Translations under genes and position numbers: made by a program | NCBI GenBank assembly: GCA_035772785.1 | Contig: JAOCPU010000006.1 | Location: 496,001-560,000, forward strand | Origin: Phlebiopsis flavidoalba | Taxonomy: Eukaryota; Basidiomycota; Agaricomycetes; Polyporales; Phanerochaetaceae | DNA length: 64,000 bases | Direction of reading: 5' to 3' | Shown here: positions 12,154 through 23,905 of the stretch, piece after piece | Position numbering within the stretch: the stretch's first letter is position 1 | How the letters are laid out: every line of letters begins with the position of its first letter | Notes under the pieces: generated by a model | Told to the model about the DNA's origin: nothing | The model's database searches: none | Seen by the model: only the letters and a program-made list of their open reading frames with translations

Positions 12154-13002
12154 ATGGGCTGGCAAAAGACTTTTACGCTATCGAGGCGGGCCAAGGGATG
12201 CCATCTCGTCACTGACGAAATCGTCTCCCAGATCACACCCGGGCTGCAGGATGTGCAAGTAAGACGAACACCTGAGCAACATCCGACTACTGATTCGGTT
12301 AGATCTAACTGTGTAATTTGTATAGGTCGGAAATGCTGTTCTTGTTCATGTTTGTCACGCAGCCTTCCCTATCCTAGGATTTGTAAAAAATCCAATTGTC
12401 TTCATTTCATACAGCAAGCTATTATACGTCTGCCGCGCTTACGGTGAATGAGAATTGGGATTCTGGTATGTTTTTTTTCCCTCAGCTAGGCGGTTTGAAA
12501 TGGCTGATCATGACATGTCGTTGTACCATGGAAGATGTCCGTAAAGGCAAGCCAGGTCCCTTCGCGGACGCTCGCTGCTACATCTGCTGATCTTGTACAG
12601 ACATGGACATGGCACTTGACACCATAGTCCCTGAGAGCCTCGCCTGGAGGCACACCGACGAGGGCCCGGAGTAAGCTTTAAATCCGATTGCACCTCCTCC
12701 GGAGCTTACGTCTTCACGTCTCTTCACAGTGATTCGTGAGTAGGGCCGTCGCGCTGTCCGTGCTCGATGCTTACCCTTTGCACGTGCAAAGCGTCTCCCC
12801 CACACGAAGGCATCGCTCGTGGGGGGTCTTCCATCTCCGTCCCGATTACCAACGGGCAGCTCAATCTCGGCACATGGCAGGGTAGGTCCAACGTTTTTCG
12901 GGTGCTCGGGGTGGCGAATTTATCGGCCTGCATATAGGCATCTACCTGACTGAGTTCAGAGCGACGGCCAAGGCGAGAACGATCGTCGCCACTATTTTGT
13001 AA
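12154..13002 (+). CDS. UPF0047/YjbQ family protein
   Basis: This is a small cytosolic protein of the UPF0047 (YjbQ) family. Bacterial members have been linked to thiamine-phosphate synthase activity, but the fungal role is not settled. The start at 12154 reads MGWQKTFTLSRRAKGCHLV, then TDEIVSQITPGLQDVQVG, interrupted by a GT-AG intron from about 12258. The next exon gives SAALTVNENWDSG (about 12428-12465) after the conserved His. Then come DMDMALDTIVPESLAWRHT-DEGP (about 12602-12670), PITNGQLNLGTWQG (about 12845-12885), and GIYLTEFRATAKARTIVATI before the TAA at 13000-13002. All parts of the family are present, including the conserved Glu and His residues of the central sheet. The length after removing introns, about 140-150 residues, is normal. 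Several frame changes are present. Confidence 0.9.
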
Positions 13003-13054
13003 GTCGCAAAGTACGTTTCTGCAAGCGCCACACATTCTGAGTTTCTCGCTTGTT

Positions 13055-13716
13055 CTATAGGTCGTCGTGAAGCATGGTAAACAGATCGGAATGGCGCGGT
13101 GGCAGAAGTCTACTTTTCAGGCAAGGGCCCAAACTCTCTTTTGACGAAGTGCAGACTAGTACCTTTACACGCCGTGATCTCAAGCTACACTGAGCGATAT
13201 TTCTCTGACAAACGCGCTGCGCGGTTGGAAGCATAAACACATCTCGACGCCCGCTCCTCTTCAGTGTGGCGCGCGGTGATCTACGGTGGTAAAGCCCTAC
13301 GCACCGCCCATGTGTAGATCCTTCGCACGACGTGCGGACGTGTGATGCGCAGGGATCGAGGTACGTAATGCGGCCGGTACCCTTTCCAACACGAAAAAAT
13401 ACCCCATCGGCGACTAGATGTTGGTTGACAAAGTGGGATGGATGTCCGTGCTGAGCGCGCCGTCGAAGAGCAACAAGGTCGAACGAGATCGGATGTGAAT
13501 GACTGCTCGACGTCCTTTGGGAACGAAATGGCCGTGCTTGGCGTCCGCCGCCCACAAAGCCGCTGCGCTGGGGGTCTCGGGGTGGCGTACGAACTGGCAC
13601 AAAGTCGACGACCGCAGAACCCAGGGCGGCTTTCGATCCCCCTGCGGCAGTCTGGCCCTATGGGTGACCGAGATTGCCGCAAGTATGTCCATGTCGTGAG
13701 GCATTCAGCTCGTTAG
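13055..13716 (-). CDS. Unassigned coding-like region
   Basis: I do not recognise a product. On the minus strand three overlapping frames share one apparent protein: LAAISVTH at about 13690, LCQFVRHPETPSAAALWAAD and HGHFVPKDVEQSFTSDL at about 13500-13600, then HGHPSHFVNQHLVADGVFF and ALRTSIP in the third frame down to about 13300. The frames hand over to each other, as in recognised genes nearby, which is the main argument that this is real. GC content is high, so spurious open frames are also expected. If real, it would converge with the UPF0047 gene and diverge from the transcription factor gene. Confidence 0.28.
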
Positions 13717-14225
13717 CATGGCGAGTCGATGTCTGGTGGGCTGCGTTCTGCATCCATACTTCCATTCGGGGCTGGACAATTGTGCACAGGACGAGCACAG
13801 CGCCATGATAGCGGAACAGACTGTGCCCCCTTGAGGACGTGAAATGGCGTGGGTAGCAGAGGGGGATAGGGACATGAAGTGATTGAGAGCACAGGACGGG
13901 TGGTGGCGGTGCGCGCAGAGTGCATTGCGCGTAATGCAGACGACAAGACTGTTCTTCTTCGTTGCCGTGGAGGCGCGCGCGGCAGCCTGAGAACAAGTCC
14001 GGTTTGGGTTTGACGTGATGCATAAGATGCAGCAGAGTGGTATATTACAGCCGTGCCTGCGGGGAAGCCTGAGCGCTCTCATGCGTCCTCCGTCCCGCGA
14101 GCTCGTCTCTCGACCGTTGCCCTCATCTCTTGTTTAAAACACCCACCTCTGACCCCCATCCCCATCAACTCGTCCAGTGACCCCCACGTTGTCCGCCATA
14201 CCCGAGCCCCGCTCGCTGTCAACAC

Positions 14226-17133
14226 ATGCCCAAGGCTCCCTCAGCTTCCAGCGCGGGCCCGCACGGCTCTGCGTAGAAACCAGGTGCCTGCCTCGTCTTT
14301 CCGCTCCACCACCATCTCTGACCGCTTCAACTGTGTAGGCTTGTCTGGCCTGCAGGAAGCGCAAACTAGTGAGTCGTCCCTGCTTGGCCTCTCCGCAGCA
14401 TCGCATCGCTTATGACACGCGTTGCAGAAATGTGACGCCTCCCGTCCGCACTGCGGCACTATTGTGTCAAGTCTGTACCGCGTTTCACTTGCTGTGGCGT
14501 CGCGACTGAACAAGGTTCCTCTTATTAGGCAATGGCAAGCTCTCATTAGCGTTCCACCGCCCGTTGGATATGCGTGAGTAGCACAAATCCCGATTCTGCT
14601 CGGACATGGCTCAGCAGACGTTTACTAGGCATCCACCGGAACCACAATGTTCTTACGATCCAGTCGAGGGTCTGCCCATAGCCCCTGAAGTGGACCCAAG
14701 CGAACGCATTCGTATACTCGAAGAGCAAATCTGTAAGTACGCATTCTCCCACGTTGTCCTGGTATTCATATATGCACCCTTCCGTAGCTCAACTGCGAAG
14801 TCAACTCAACGAGGCTCGACACTACAGTCCTTCTTCGTCCTCGCCCTCGCAACCTTTCATACCCACACACCATCGCGTGGGCTCAGCAGTATCAACGGGC
14901 CCGTCGTCGTCGTCAGGCCGGTCGCCAACTGCCGTCAGTCCCAACGCGGTCATGGGCCTGTTGCGCAGTCAGCGGTCGACATGGCAAACGGCATCTCCGT
15001 CGAGAGCCCTGGCTCCCAGCTCCGTGGCTCCACCGGCAGCCCAGAGATGCTGCACTCTGCGGGCACGCGAGGGCAGCGATAACTGATGGACATGCTGTTC
15101 TCAGGCTGGGATCCTGATCTGCCGGACCCGGATGTATTGAATCACTAGTGAGTCAAGATACCTCTCTATGCCGTCAATGAGGAGGCTCATATCATATTCG
15201 CAGCATTGAGACCTTCTTTAGGTGTGATCCTTGCGGCTCCCGCGTGTTGCACAAGCCGTCGTTTTTGGCGTCCATGCTTTTGCATCCCAAGGACCCGAAT
15301 TTCCCGCACTCTGCGGTGCTCATGCAATCGTGAGTGCCATATAGCCTGTTTGAGAGCGATCATGAACCCGTATCTCTAGTGCGCATCCGCCTCAAGATGG
15401 GGCTTCGCATGATATAAGCACTCTGCCTGATGGCTCCCGTCGTGACCGCTTCGCAGAGTTTCACGTGAAACACAAGACGCGGTCATACATTGACAAGACG
15501 ATTGGCGTCCGGTCAGGACATCTTTCCCGTAATGCAGGCGTGCATTCTCCTGTCATGGTACTTCTATCAGGAAGGCCGCTGGGTCGAGGTCTGGATATTC
15601 GCGGCGTTCCAGACCAGAGTCGCCGTTCCGCTGCGTCTAAATTACCCCGGGACGTTCTCCAGTGCGCAGGGCGCGGGAACTCGCCGGGGCGTACCTTGCG
15701 CCGCCGAAGGACTTTAAGGATCTGGAGTCCCGCCGGCGGACGTGGTGGATGACGATCATGTTTGACCGTATCGTGTCCGTCGGTGGCTGGCTTCATAGCG
15801 TGGACGAACGCGACGTCGGGACTGAGCTCCACTGCGAAGCGTCGATTTCGAACACGAAGTAAGTAATCAATATCCAATGTACAAAGCAAATGCTGACCCC
15901 TACTAGACAAGTGCTCCGAGCAACCCCCAGGACTTGGCGACAAAGGAGATGTTTACACGTCACCCACCAGCATACACAGACTCGTTCCTTCTCTATTTGA
16001 AAGCTGTCATGTTGTTTGGCCGCGTCACCGACCATAATACGCGCAAGAACTTACGAACAAGTTCCATCAAACACCAAAACCCGTTCCAAACGCCAGGGTT
16101 CAAGGAGCTTGACCAACTGGTATGCGAGGATTTCCTTGCAAGCGTACCCGCGAACTTTAAGCACCTTGGACTTGGCGAGGACGGGGCGTTGGATACCGAC
16201 CTCTATATGGTAACATATCGTCCCACATGCGTGAGTGTTTTGGGTCTAAGCTTCACGAATTTGTCCGCTCATTCAATCATCAGAGCCGCCATAACCCTCC
16301 ACAATCCCTACCTCAACTTCAACGACTCCCAAAGCTTGTCGACGTCTCGCTGCATTAACGCGACACGAGCCATCTTGTCAGCGTACTACAGCCTCTCGGA
16401 GACCTCCCTCGACATAACCCGGCTGCACCCTTTTGTCACGGTACGTAATCCCGCCTTTGGTTTACATTCGTCGTGGCTGATTTGTTGGAAATAGATATGT
16501 TGGTATTTGGCTGCGGTGGTGCAAATACAGCTTTGCAAATACTTTATCGAGATCAACGACAACGTTAGGGAGTCCACGGTCTGGGGCGAAATTAACGTAT
16601 TGAGGTCAGTACCTTCGAAAGCTTGGACGTGCCTGTCTCACACTCTTGCCAACAGATTTGCTATGCCGAGTACGGAAGCCGCTCTCCAATTGGCAGTGAG
16701 TAACCGCATTACGTTACAGTACCGCCTTATCCCAGTTGCTCACACCACCGCTAGTTCGACAAGAAAAGCTCCTGCAGGGCCTGATGAACGAAATCGTGCG
16801 CATAACCACGCAAATGCACCCGCTCGAGATGGGCGTGTGCCGCTCTACCCGTTCTCGCACTCGGGCGTGTTCCCCATCAACAATGGGGCGACGCTCCCGC
16901 CAGCACGTCCGCGCCACCTGCCCGACTCCTCCTCGTTCGAGGACCACCCGCCCGCGGCGTCGTCGCCCAACCTCGCTGCGCGGCGGTGATGGGCTCGCCG
17001 TCGATGTCGCTCCCGATGTCGGCGGCGCGCACCGTTGCCCCCCGTCGACTCGTGGCAGCCGCGGTTGTCTGCGTCGGGCGGGGCTGGGTACATGCAGAAC
17101 ATCGCGCAGCAGCACCACCGGTATGCCTCATAA
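14226..17133 (+). CDS. Zn2Cys6 transcription factor with fungal_trans domain
   Basis: This is a DNA-binding regulator of the fungal binuclear zinc-cluster class. The start at 14226 (MPKAPSASSAGP) is followed by the cluster ACLACRKRKL at about 14336-14365, an intron, then KCDASRPHCGT (about 14430-14460), giving Cys-x2-Cys-x6-Cys-x6-Cys. A short coiled coil (PSERIRILEEQI, about 14697) and a Ser-rich linker follow. The fungal_trans domain begins near 15090 with DMLFSGWDPDLPDPDVLNHY. It continues with TFFRCDPCGSRVLHKPSF, PVMQACILLSWYFYQEGRW, AYLAPPKDFKDLESRRRTWW (about 15690-15750), FDRIVSVGGW and KEMFTRHPPAYTDSFL. Further helices end near 16990, then a Pro/Ser-rich tail closes with QNIAQQHHRYAS and TAA at 17131-17133. 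At least six introns and several frameshifts occur. The target pathway cannot be inferred; no metabolic cluster adjoins it. Confidence 0.87.
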
Positions 17134-18075
17134 CGCGCTTGTGTCCTCGAACTCGTTGCAGGGTCCTCTCGAGTCTCTAGTCTCTTTTCATACCGGATAA
17201 TTTCTTTGTTTTGTCGGCACCCTAGTTCACCGCGTCGTGTTCGTTTTATGGTCTTTATAGCTTTCTCTGGACATTGTGAATGACACTCGCCTCTCAATGT
17301 ACCATTACCGTAGATCCCTGGTCCCATGGAATCAAATACTCAACTCTGTCTCTAGCTGCAGGTGGCGTCTGCGCAGGGCGTCCCGTGCATGCCGCACGCA
17401 GCTGCCTAGACCGCGATCGCAGACCCTATCCTGGGAACAGCAGAGCGGATCTCTCCACGCTGCGCGCGAGTCTGGCACGGCAAGGGGCAGCAGGAAGATT
17501 GCAAAGTTCAAGTTGGTGGATGCCGTGTTGGATGCCGGACGCCGTGTGGAACGGCGGAAGGCGGCGAATATACCGTTGCGTGCTTGGGCACGGACACACG
17601 AGACACGGTGCACGGATGGTCGATGGCAACGCGCCCAGCATCTGTCAACGCGGTCGACGCTGAGGTAAAAGTCTCCTGGTAGATCTATGGGCGTCTGTGG
17701 CAGACGGAGCGGCGGATCAGCGCGGCGACGGCGCCCGCCCTGGCCCCTGGGGTAAATTGGCCGTAAATGAACGGGATATGCAGGGTGTGCGTCGGGGCAC
17801 AGAGAGGCGTGGTGCAGCACCGACGCGTGTCGGCAACGAACAGGCCAAGTGCGAAACGTGCCCTCGGGGTGATGTTACGTAAGCCCCGAAATCGATCCAG
17901 ACCCGGCAAAGCGCCAGCGTTGTATCAAGCCTGCGTCTCTTGGCTGCAACACTCTCGAGCGTGCCGCACATCTTGTCTGTTTCCCTGCTCGCCAGGCCCC
18001 TCCTCTCCTTGCTTCCCCACACTCCTTGCTCGCTTTTCTTTCGCTTTTTTTTAAACTCGCCCCCGCCGCCTTTTT
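17134..18075. other. Intergenic stretch upstream of the RhoGEF gene
   Basis: This is GC-rich DNA with overlapping open frames on both strands (17280-17668 plus, 17332-17820 minus). Neither reads as a recognisable protein or shows convincing exon structure. The last 150 bp are T- and C-rich, as expected for a fungal promoter and leader before the ATG at 18076. Confidence 0.4.
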
Positions 18076-21000
18076 ATGCTCATGAACGGACACGCCCAGC
18101 AGGACCACTTCGCGTCCAAGCCGTTACCGCCCCCCGCGCGCGAAGATCTGCCGCCAATACCTCCTCCCGCGAACGAGCCTGGCAACGCCTGGTCCGCCGT
18201 CCCCAGCCGCCGCCCAAATTCGCCGGAGAACCCCTGCGGGGACACGCCCAAGACGCCATGCACGGCCGCGCGCCCTTTTGACCAGTCCGCCCTCCTCAGC
18301 CCGAATGACGGTACGTGTCCGCTTTTGCATACCCCGACGCACCGCTCATCCCACCCCCCGTCGCGCAGGCCTCCTTATCCCGCCCATGACCCCCATCAGC
18401 CCCATAGACCCGAGCATGCCTCTGCCGCCCTCGCCAGGGGAGAGAGGGCAAGTCTAAGAAGAAGATTAACCCAACTGACCGACCTGGTGGAGACGGAGAA
18501 GGTCTATGTCGATTTACTCACCGGCATCATGCGGGCAAGTCGCGTTTTTACTGGAAATGATCGCGACATTGACGGTAGTTTGCATTGTGTAGAAAGTAGC
18601 CTCTGCATGGTCGCGCCAGAATCTGCCGCCACCGAGCTGGACAAGATGTTCCGGAGCATTGAGGCTATATACAAAAGCAAACCGGGCTCTACTGGCTGTG
18701 AGTCGCCCTTGCAATGCGCTCCGTGCTATTGTGTGTTGACTACTATGTGCTATCTAGAAACTCAAGGAGATTGGTAGCAACCCCTCGTCCCCGAAAGCAC
18801 TGGGAGATTGCTCATGAGATGGGTAAGAACCTCGGCCGAGACCGTCATTCGGATTATCTGACATGGCACCCCAGATTGAAGACCTTGAGGCCCCGTATAC
18901 GAAATATGCAGAGACATGGGTTACGGGATTCGATGAATGGGAGCACCCCGTGCAATCAAATCCGAGGCTGCGGACGACGCTTGCTATGTTCTCTGCGACC
19001 AATCCTCCACCTCTGCCAGCATCAGGCCCCGAGCACCCCTCGGAGCCTCCGCTCTGGACGCTCAGCAATCTATTTCTGCTGCCCAAGGGAAGGCTGCGCT
19101 ACTTACCGCAAGCTTTACAGTCGCCTGCTGAAGAGCACGACGCCTGGACGGAGCGGACCATCGCTTGTTGACACGGTGCTATTGACAAGCTGGACGGCCT
19201 ACTCTATGTGCTGGATGAACGCACCAATGTCAAGGTTTGGGGCGATGAGCAGCCTCTCCCCCCTCCGCCACCAGCCAGAACAGATGGCGAAGATGAAGTT
19301 GTCATCGACCTCCGGACACGAGACAGCACCATGCCCTTGGCACCTCCATCACATCGAGGGAGCAACTCCACGCAGGATAGTCGTAGCCTGTGAGTAAGCT
19401 GTAGGTTCTTTCGCAAATGTCATGCTGATGTCGTTGTAGTCAGCGTCCACATCCCAAGGACACGGCTCCTACCTCTGCAGCCCCTTCACGAGACTCGAAC
19501 ACGAGTATGACAATGCTGTACTCTCGACCTCGAGCGCCGGTTATCGACTGAAACGAACCCTCGATATCTTTACCATGCAAACACAAGGTCGGGCTGACTC
19601 CTATCTATAGTCCAATACCATGCCTAATCGTTGGTTTGGTGAAATAGCAAGTCAAGCTTTGTTTTCAAATCGCCCCTCCCGGCCTACACTATACCCGCCA
19701 AATGTTTGCGTCAGCCGATGTATTCATGCGAGTGACTCCTCGCGCGACCGGGATCGAGGTTAACCCAGGAACGAGGACACGTCTACATATTGACCGATCT
19801 ACTGTTAATGTGCGAACGCATGCATGCCTCATGAAATAGCTGAGAGACGGGCCCAAACGGGCCCGATACATAGGCTACTATACCCCGCCTTTGGCTGGCA
19901 AGCATCTGCAGGCGTTGAGCCTGGTCGAACGGTTCGCATAAATTGTCGATGCGCTATCGCTGCCTGCGTGCTTCTGAATGAACATATCCGGCATGATAAC
20001 GTACCTCGACATGTGACTGATCCTGAGTAAAGAAGGAAATCGTCCACATGCACACGGAGTCGCGACAAGCTCGAGACACGCTACTATACCACACGGAGTT
20101 CACTGGACGTAGCACTCTGTATTACGATAGCCTTAACGCTATGTACCCGTAGTTCCTGACCGTGGTCTCCCTTCTCGGATTGGTGTCCTCATCACGTTAG
20201 CAGAGTTGTGATGGGCGGGCAAGAACTACCTTAGCCGCCCCCTTGCCGCCGGTCCAAACGAAGCTCCCAGACCGTTCTATGGCGAGCGCCATCACACGGG
20301 CCCCCTGCTAGCTTTGCTCCCCCAGTCCTCCCCGTGTGGCTGTCACGGCCGAATAGCATGTCTCCCCTCCCACACACACGCGCGAATCCGAGCGTAAAGT
20401 ATATGCCAGTCCCCGCCAGTGGCTGGTGGAATGGAGCGCATGGCCGCTTTCTTGACGGTCCTCGAGGGACACGAGGTGGACATTCTCCGTACAATCCCGG
20501 CACAAGAGACAGTTCCCTCAGCACGGTCTGCCGTCGAGGAGGCTGAGTTTTGGCCCAGGCCTAGATTATGCCCCCAGTGGCCCGGTCAATTTATGCCGAC
20601 CCAGGTCACTGGGTCAATTTATAGCCACCACAAAAAAACATGGGTTCCTGGTTCTGGGTCTTCGCGACGTGCAGCCTGTGCTCAGGGCCAGCACATCGTT
20701 CCCCTGCAGCGCTAGGTCCAACAGCCAAGACGATTTCTCGGGCAGACGTTACACCGCACGCCCGCAAGGCCAACCATTGGGGTCCTCAGGTCGCACAGGG
20801 GCGAGCCATGTCGCGCGGTCGCGTAGCCCTACAGGCCGGAACCGGCCTCGCCGCTCCCCCCGTGCACAGCACCGATCGGTCCGGCGCGGCGCGCCGCCGT
20901 CGCTGCGCAAGTCGTCGCCCTCGCACTCGCAGCTCGCGTCAGAGTGTCGAGCTAAACCTGGTATGAATCGCCACCGGGGCGCACCGCTGCCGACGATGCC

Positions 21001-21620
21001 GGGGGACCCCGCGAGGCCTCGCGCCGCCAATACCGGCCAGCTTCATCCCCAGCGCACGTGACTCGGTTCGAGCTCGCTGTTACGACGCCTCGCGCACGAA
21101 GGCCCCCCCTATGCGACCTTGTGCGCAGTGATGCAGCTATTGCGCTGCGCGCTCGCGGCCGCGCGTTCGTTTGCTTGGTGGCACCCGAGCCCGGCGTTCG
21201 TTCAGCCCACGTCAGAGGTAGACGCCGCGGGACCTCGGGACCGTCATCCACTCGCGGATCACGGTCGAGATCAAGTGCAAGGTGTTCCTGGAAGCGCACA
21301 CGCGAAAGTGAAGAGCAACCTCGGCAGCGCGCGCTGCGCTGTACCTTTACACTACGAGAGCCGACGAACGTCCAAGCAGCTCGGTCGGGGACGAAACGGC
21401 CGGCAAGAAGATGCATCATCTCGACGCTCGTGCTCGAGGGACGGCGTCGACGCAGTCGGCAAGACCGGCGTCGCCGTCGGCTCTCCGACAAGGCCTACGC
21501 ACCGGCGTCGTGTACATGATTCAGACCAAGGTACGAGGAGCCGCCAACGCGCTCTTTGCGGGCCTCCTGCGGGAACCGGCCGACCTCGAGCGTCGTGGCG
21601 GTGAAATAGTCGGGCTGTAG
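18076..21620 (+). CDS. Rho guanine nucleotide exchange factor (DH-PH)
   Basis: This protein should activate a Rho-family GTPase at the plasma membrane or cortex. The start at 18076 gives a Pro-rich N-terminus. The DH domain begins with LTQLTDLVETEKVYVDLLTG at about 18466-18525. It continues with ELDKMFRSIEAIYKS, LKEIGSNPSSPKALGD, IEDLEAPYTKYAETWVTGFD (about 18870-18930) and LSNLFLLPKGRLRY-RKLYSRLL (about 19060-19120). DKLDGLLYVLDERTNVKVW and TLDIFTMQ follow. The PH domain is only partly legible: ASADVFMRVTPRATGIEV (about 19709), RGHVYILTDLLLMCERM (about 19769-19820) and YP-LAGKHLQ (about 19880). A basic Ser/Pro-rich region leads to a C-terminal beta domain at about 21220-21610 (CKVFLEAH, LGSARL, RTGVVYMIQTK, ANALFAGLLREPADLE), ending GGEIVGL and a stop at 21620. 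Joining the two halves rests on continuity and my memory of related proteins. Confidence 0.72.
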
Positions 21621-21784
21621 AGTGCACACACACAACACCTATCTGTAGATTTTTGCGATCGACGTTGGGAACCCTTGGATTTCGTTCCGGAATGGCACCC
21701 TTCTTGTGGACTTCGGTTTTCTCGACACTGGCCGCCTCCTTCTGCCTCAGAGAATTCTCTGCGGTTTTGGCTTCGAGTCTAAGA

Positions 21785-23905
21785 TCAAACCACGAAGGTA
21801 CTCGTATTACCCTCATTAGTGTGCAACGATCCACAATCCCGGTCGCCATCGTTGACACACCCTGATTCGCCTGCTTTTCCTGGATCGAGCTTTCGGTCCG
21901 TGCCGACCATGCTCAGCTCTGCGCACAGCGAGATATGGTCGCTGCCGCATAACGCCCATCCGTGGAAGCCCGGCTGAGAGTTTGTTTGTCGGGAACGGTT
22001 TTGCGAGTCCGGTGACTTGGACCTGTCTTTCCGAGCGGGGTCTAGGACAAAGATATAATTCTGGACAAAAGCATGAGCAAGCTTGGTCACTGCTAGTAAG
22101 TGAAGGAAATGTTCACCTAGAATGGTTATTCCAGTACTTGTTATGGCGTGAATTAGAATATATTCACGCGCTGTGCGAATAAAAACATACATGGGTTTTA
22201 TAGCTCGTCCACACAGGTTCAAAGGACCACCCCCGTCGGCTCGTCGAATGCTCTGCCTGCTACATGTGAGCACAACCCCTTCCTTGATATCAACATTGCC
22301 TCTGACCGACATACACTTGATCCGTACACAACCGACCGGCCGCCGCTCACGAAACGTCGGAACAACGCAAAGCAGCTCATCGTCATTGTACAGCACGCCC
22401 CGTCCGTAGTAGGTACTCCACGCCGCGCACCACACCGCCCTCGCTCGCATCCGTGATCACACACTGTCCGATGGTCACGGTGCTGCCAGCACGCTCTTGC
22501 CTTCGAGCCACCTTCGCTCCCTTCAGTCGTTCCCCCGCACTTTTCGCGGGGCGGAGGGGACGTCGGGGTCGCACCCTGGCGATGCTCCGGGCCACGACGC
22601 GCGAGAACTCGAGCAGCGCCGACTGTTCGGGCAGACCAGAGGATCGCCGGCTTTATGAAGCGCTGTAGGCGTGAGTACGTCGGGTGCGAAGTTAGAAGTC
22701 TGTGGAGGGGGGTCAGGGTGGGCGCGGGACGAGGTAACTGGGGAGATGGCGACCTCCTGGACGATTCAAAGGACAGTGCGGTCCGACTGCCCTAGCTCTG
22801 TGCGCGCGAATACTGACGAACTTCAGCGAAATCATATGCCGGTCTGATCTGTCACAAGTTGCGAGGGTAAGTTAACGAGTAATGCTAGGCAAACGCAACT
22901 TAGGCTACCTCCGCCAACGCTCATATGCAGTAACTGTAGTGCCACCATGCCGCTTTTATTAAAAACGGCTGCTGTGAACATAGAATGATGATGTGTGTTA
23001 ATTGAAACGCGCCTCGACTTGGGTGCCAAACAAACTGTGTGGTCGCAATCGATGCGCCCAGGTTCGTTTTGCCTATGTCATGCTAGTCTTTGCAGTGAAA
23101 ACCACAATTAGCCGATGTTGCTTTGTGAAGAAGGCTGCTGCTCGACGCGTCTTTTGTCCCAAAACAAAAAATCGCCACGTGGTCCGAACTTCCTCCTCGT
23201 CATAGAGAATCTGCGATCACCTATCGCCTCAAACTGGTTCTTTACGGTAAGGCCAGTTATCAATGACGCTGCCATGTTTTTACGATTCCCGGCTTTGTAC
23301 ACATGGGGAATACCGGCTCTGGAGTCGGAGTACTGGGGAAAAGCTTTCTCGGTCCGATCGACTTCCTATCAAGGATTTGCGAATATTACACAAGTCCGGG
23401 GGTAAAGGGTTAAGTGTACACTTGCCTGTAGACAGCATATATCCGCGTTATGAGACCGGATCTTCTTTGTACAGCATGTTTTCACGCTGCGACCGCCTTT
23501 TTTTCAAGCAGTCGCTTGTTGGGAACAGCTCTCGGGGCCTAGCAGCATCGCGCGTTTTTATTTATAGGCACTGGTCCGAGATACAGCCAGCTGCACTCAC
23601 GGACCCCAATGGGCACTGGGGCTAGCATCTGATATCTCTCATTCAACACTACACGTAATGGCACCCATCGGAACGCAGAGCACGAACATTCCAGGTCATC
23701 ACTTTCAACTCGGGCAGTGTCTTTTGGAGGATCCCCGCCAGCTTGAGCCACTCGCGCGCAAGGACCCTTAACTGCGAAGGGATCTTCCTGCGGAGTATCG
23801 CATGCTCCCTCCTTCTGGCCGCAAGTCTCTGTGTGCCGCCTTTCTTCTGCGAGGGCAGTGCTGCTGCTCAGGCGTGAGCTCATATCGATTGCTGGAGGTG
23901 GACAT
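21785..23905 (-). CDS. NGL2: NGL2-like endonuclease/exonuclease/phosphatase-family nuclease
   Basis: This is a CCR4-related Mg-dependent nuclease; yeast Ngl2 acts in 5.8S rRNA 3' maturation. The start at 23905 reads STSSNRYELTPEQQ, then in the next frames LAEERR and REWLKLAG. LKVMTWNV at about 23688-23715 is the first strand of the nuclease fold. After an apparent intron, RELFPTSDCL (about 23510-23540) and QRENMLY match the family. Poorer stretches give EKLFPVL-like and YKAGNRKKHG-like readings, FEAIGDRRFSYDEEEVR (about 23190-23240), and GKTNLGASIATT-FVWHP (about 23010-23070). The C-terminal block has YIFVLD and GWALCGSDHISLCAELS (about 21900-21960), with the catalytic Asp-His pair. The active-site Glu segment is not cleanly readable. 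The 3' end is taken from the frame of the last motif and may be somewhat too long. Confidence 0.7.

Noticed and set aside
17280..17820. Long open frames on both strands upstream of the RhoGEF
   Set aside because: High GC removes stops; no recognisable protein and no exon structure.
21785..22450. 221-codon minus-strand frame as an independent gene
   Set aside because: Its C-terminal part carries the GSDHISLCAEL end of the NGL2-type nuclease, so it belongs to that gene rather than being separate.
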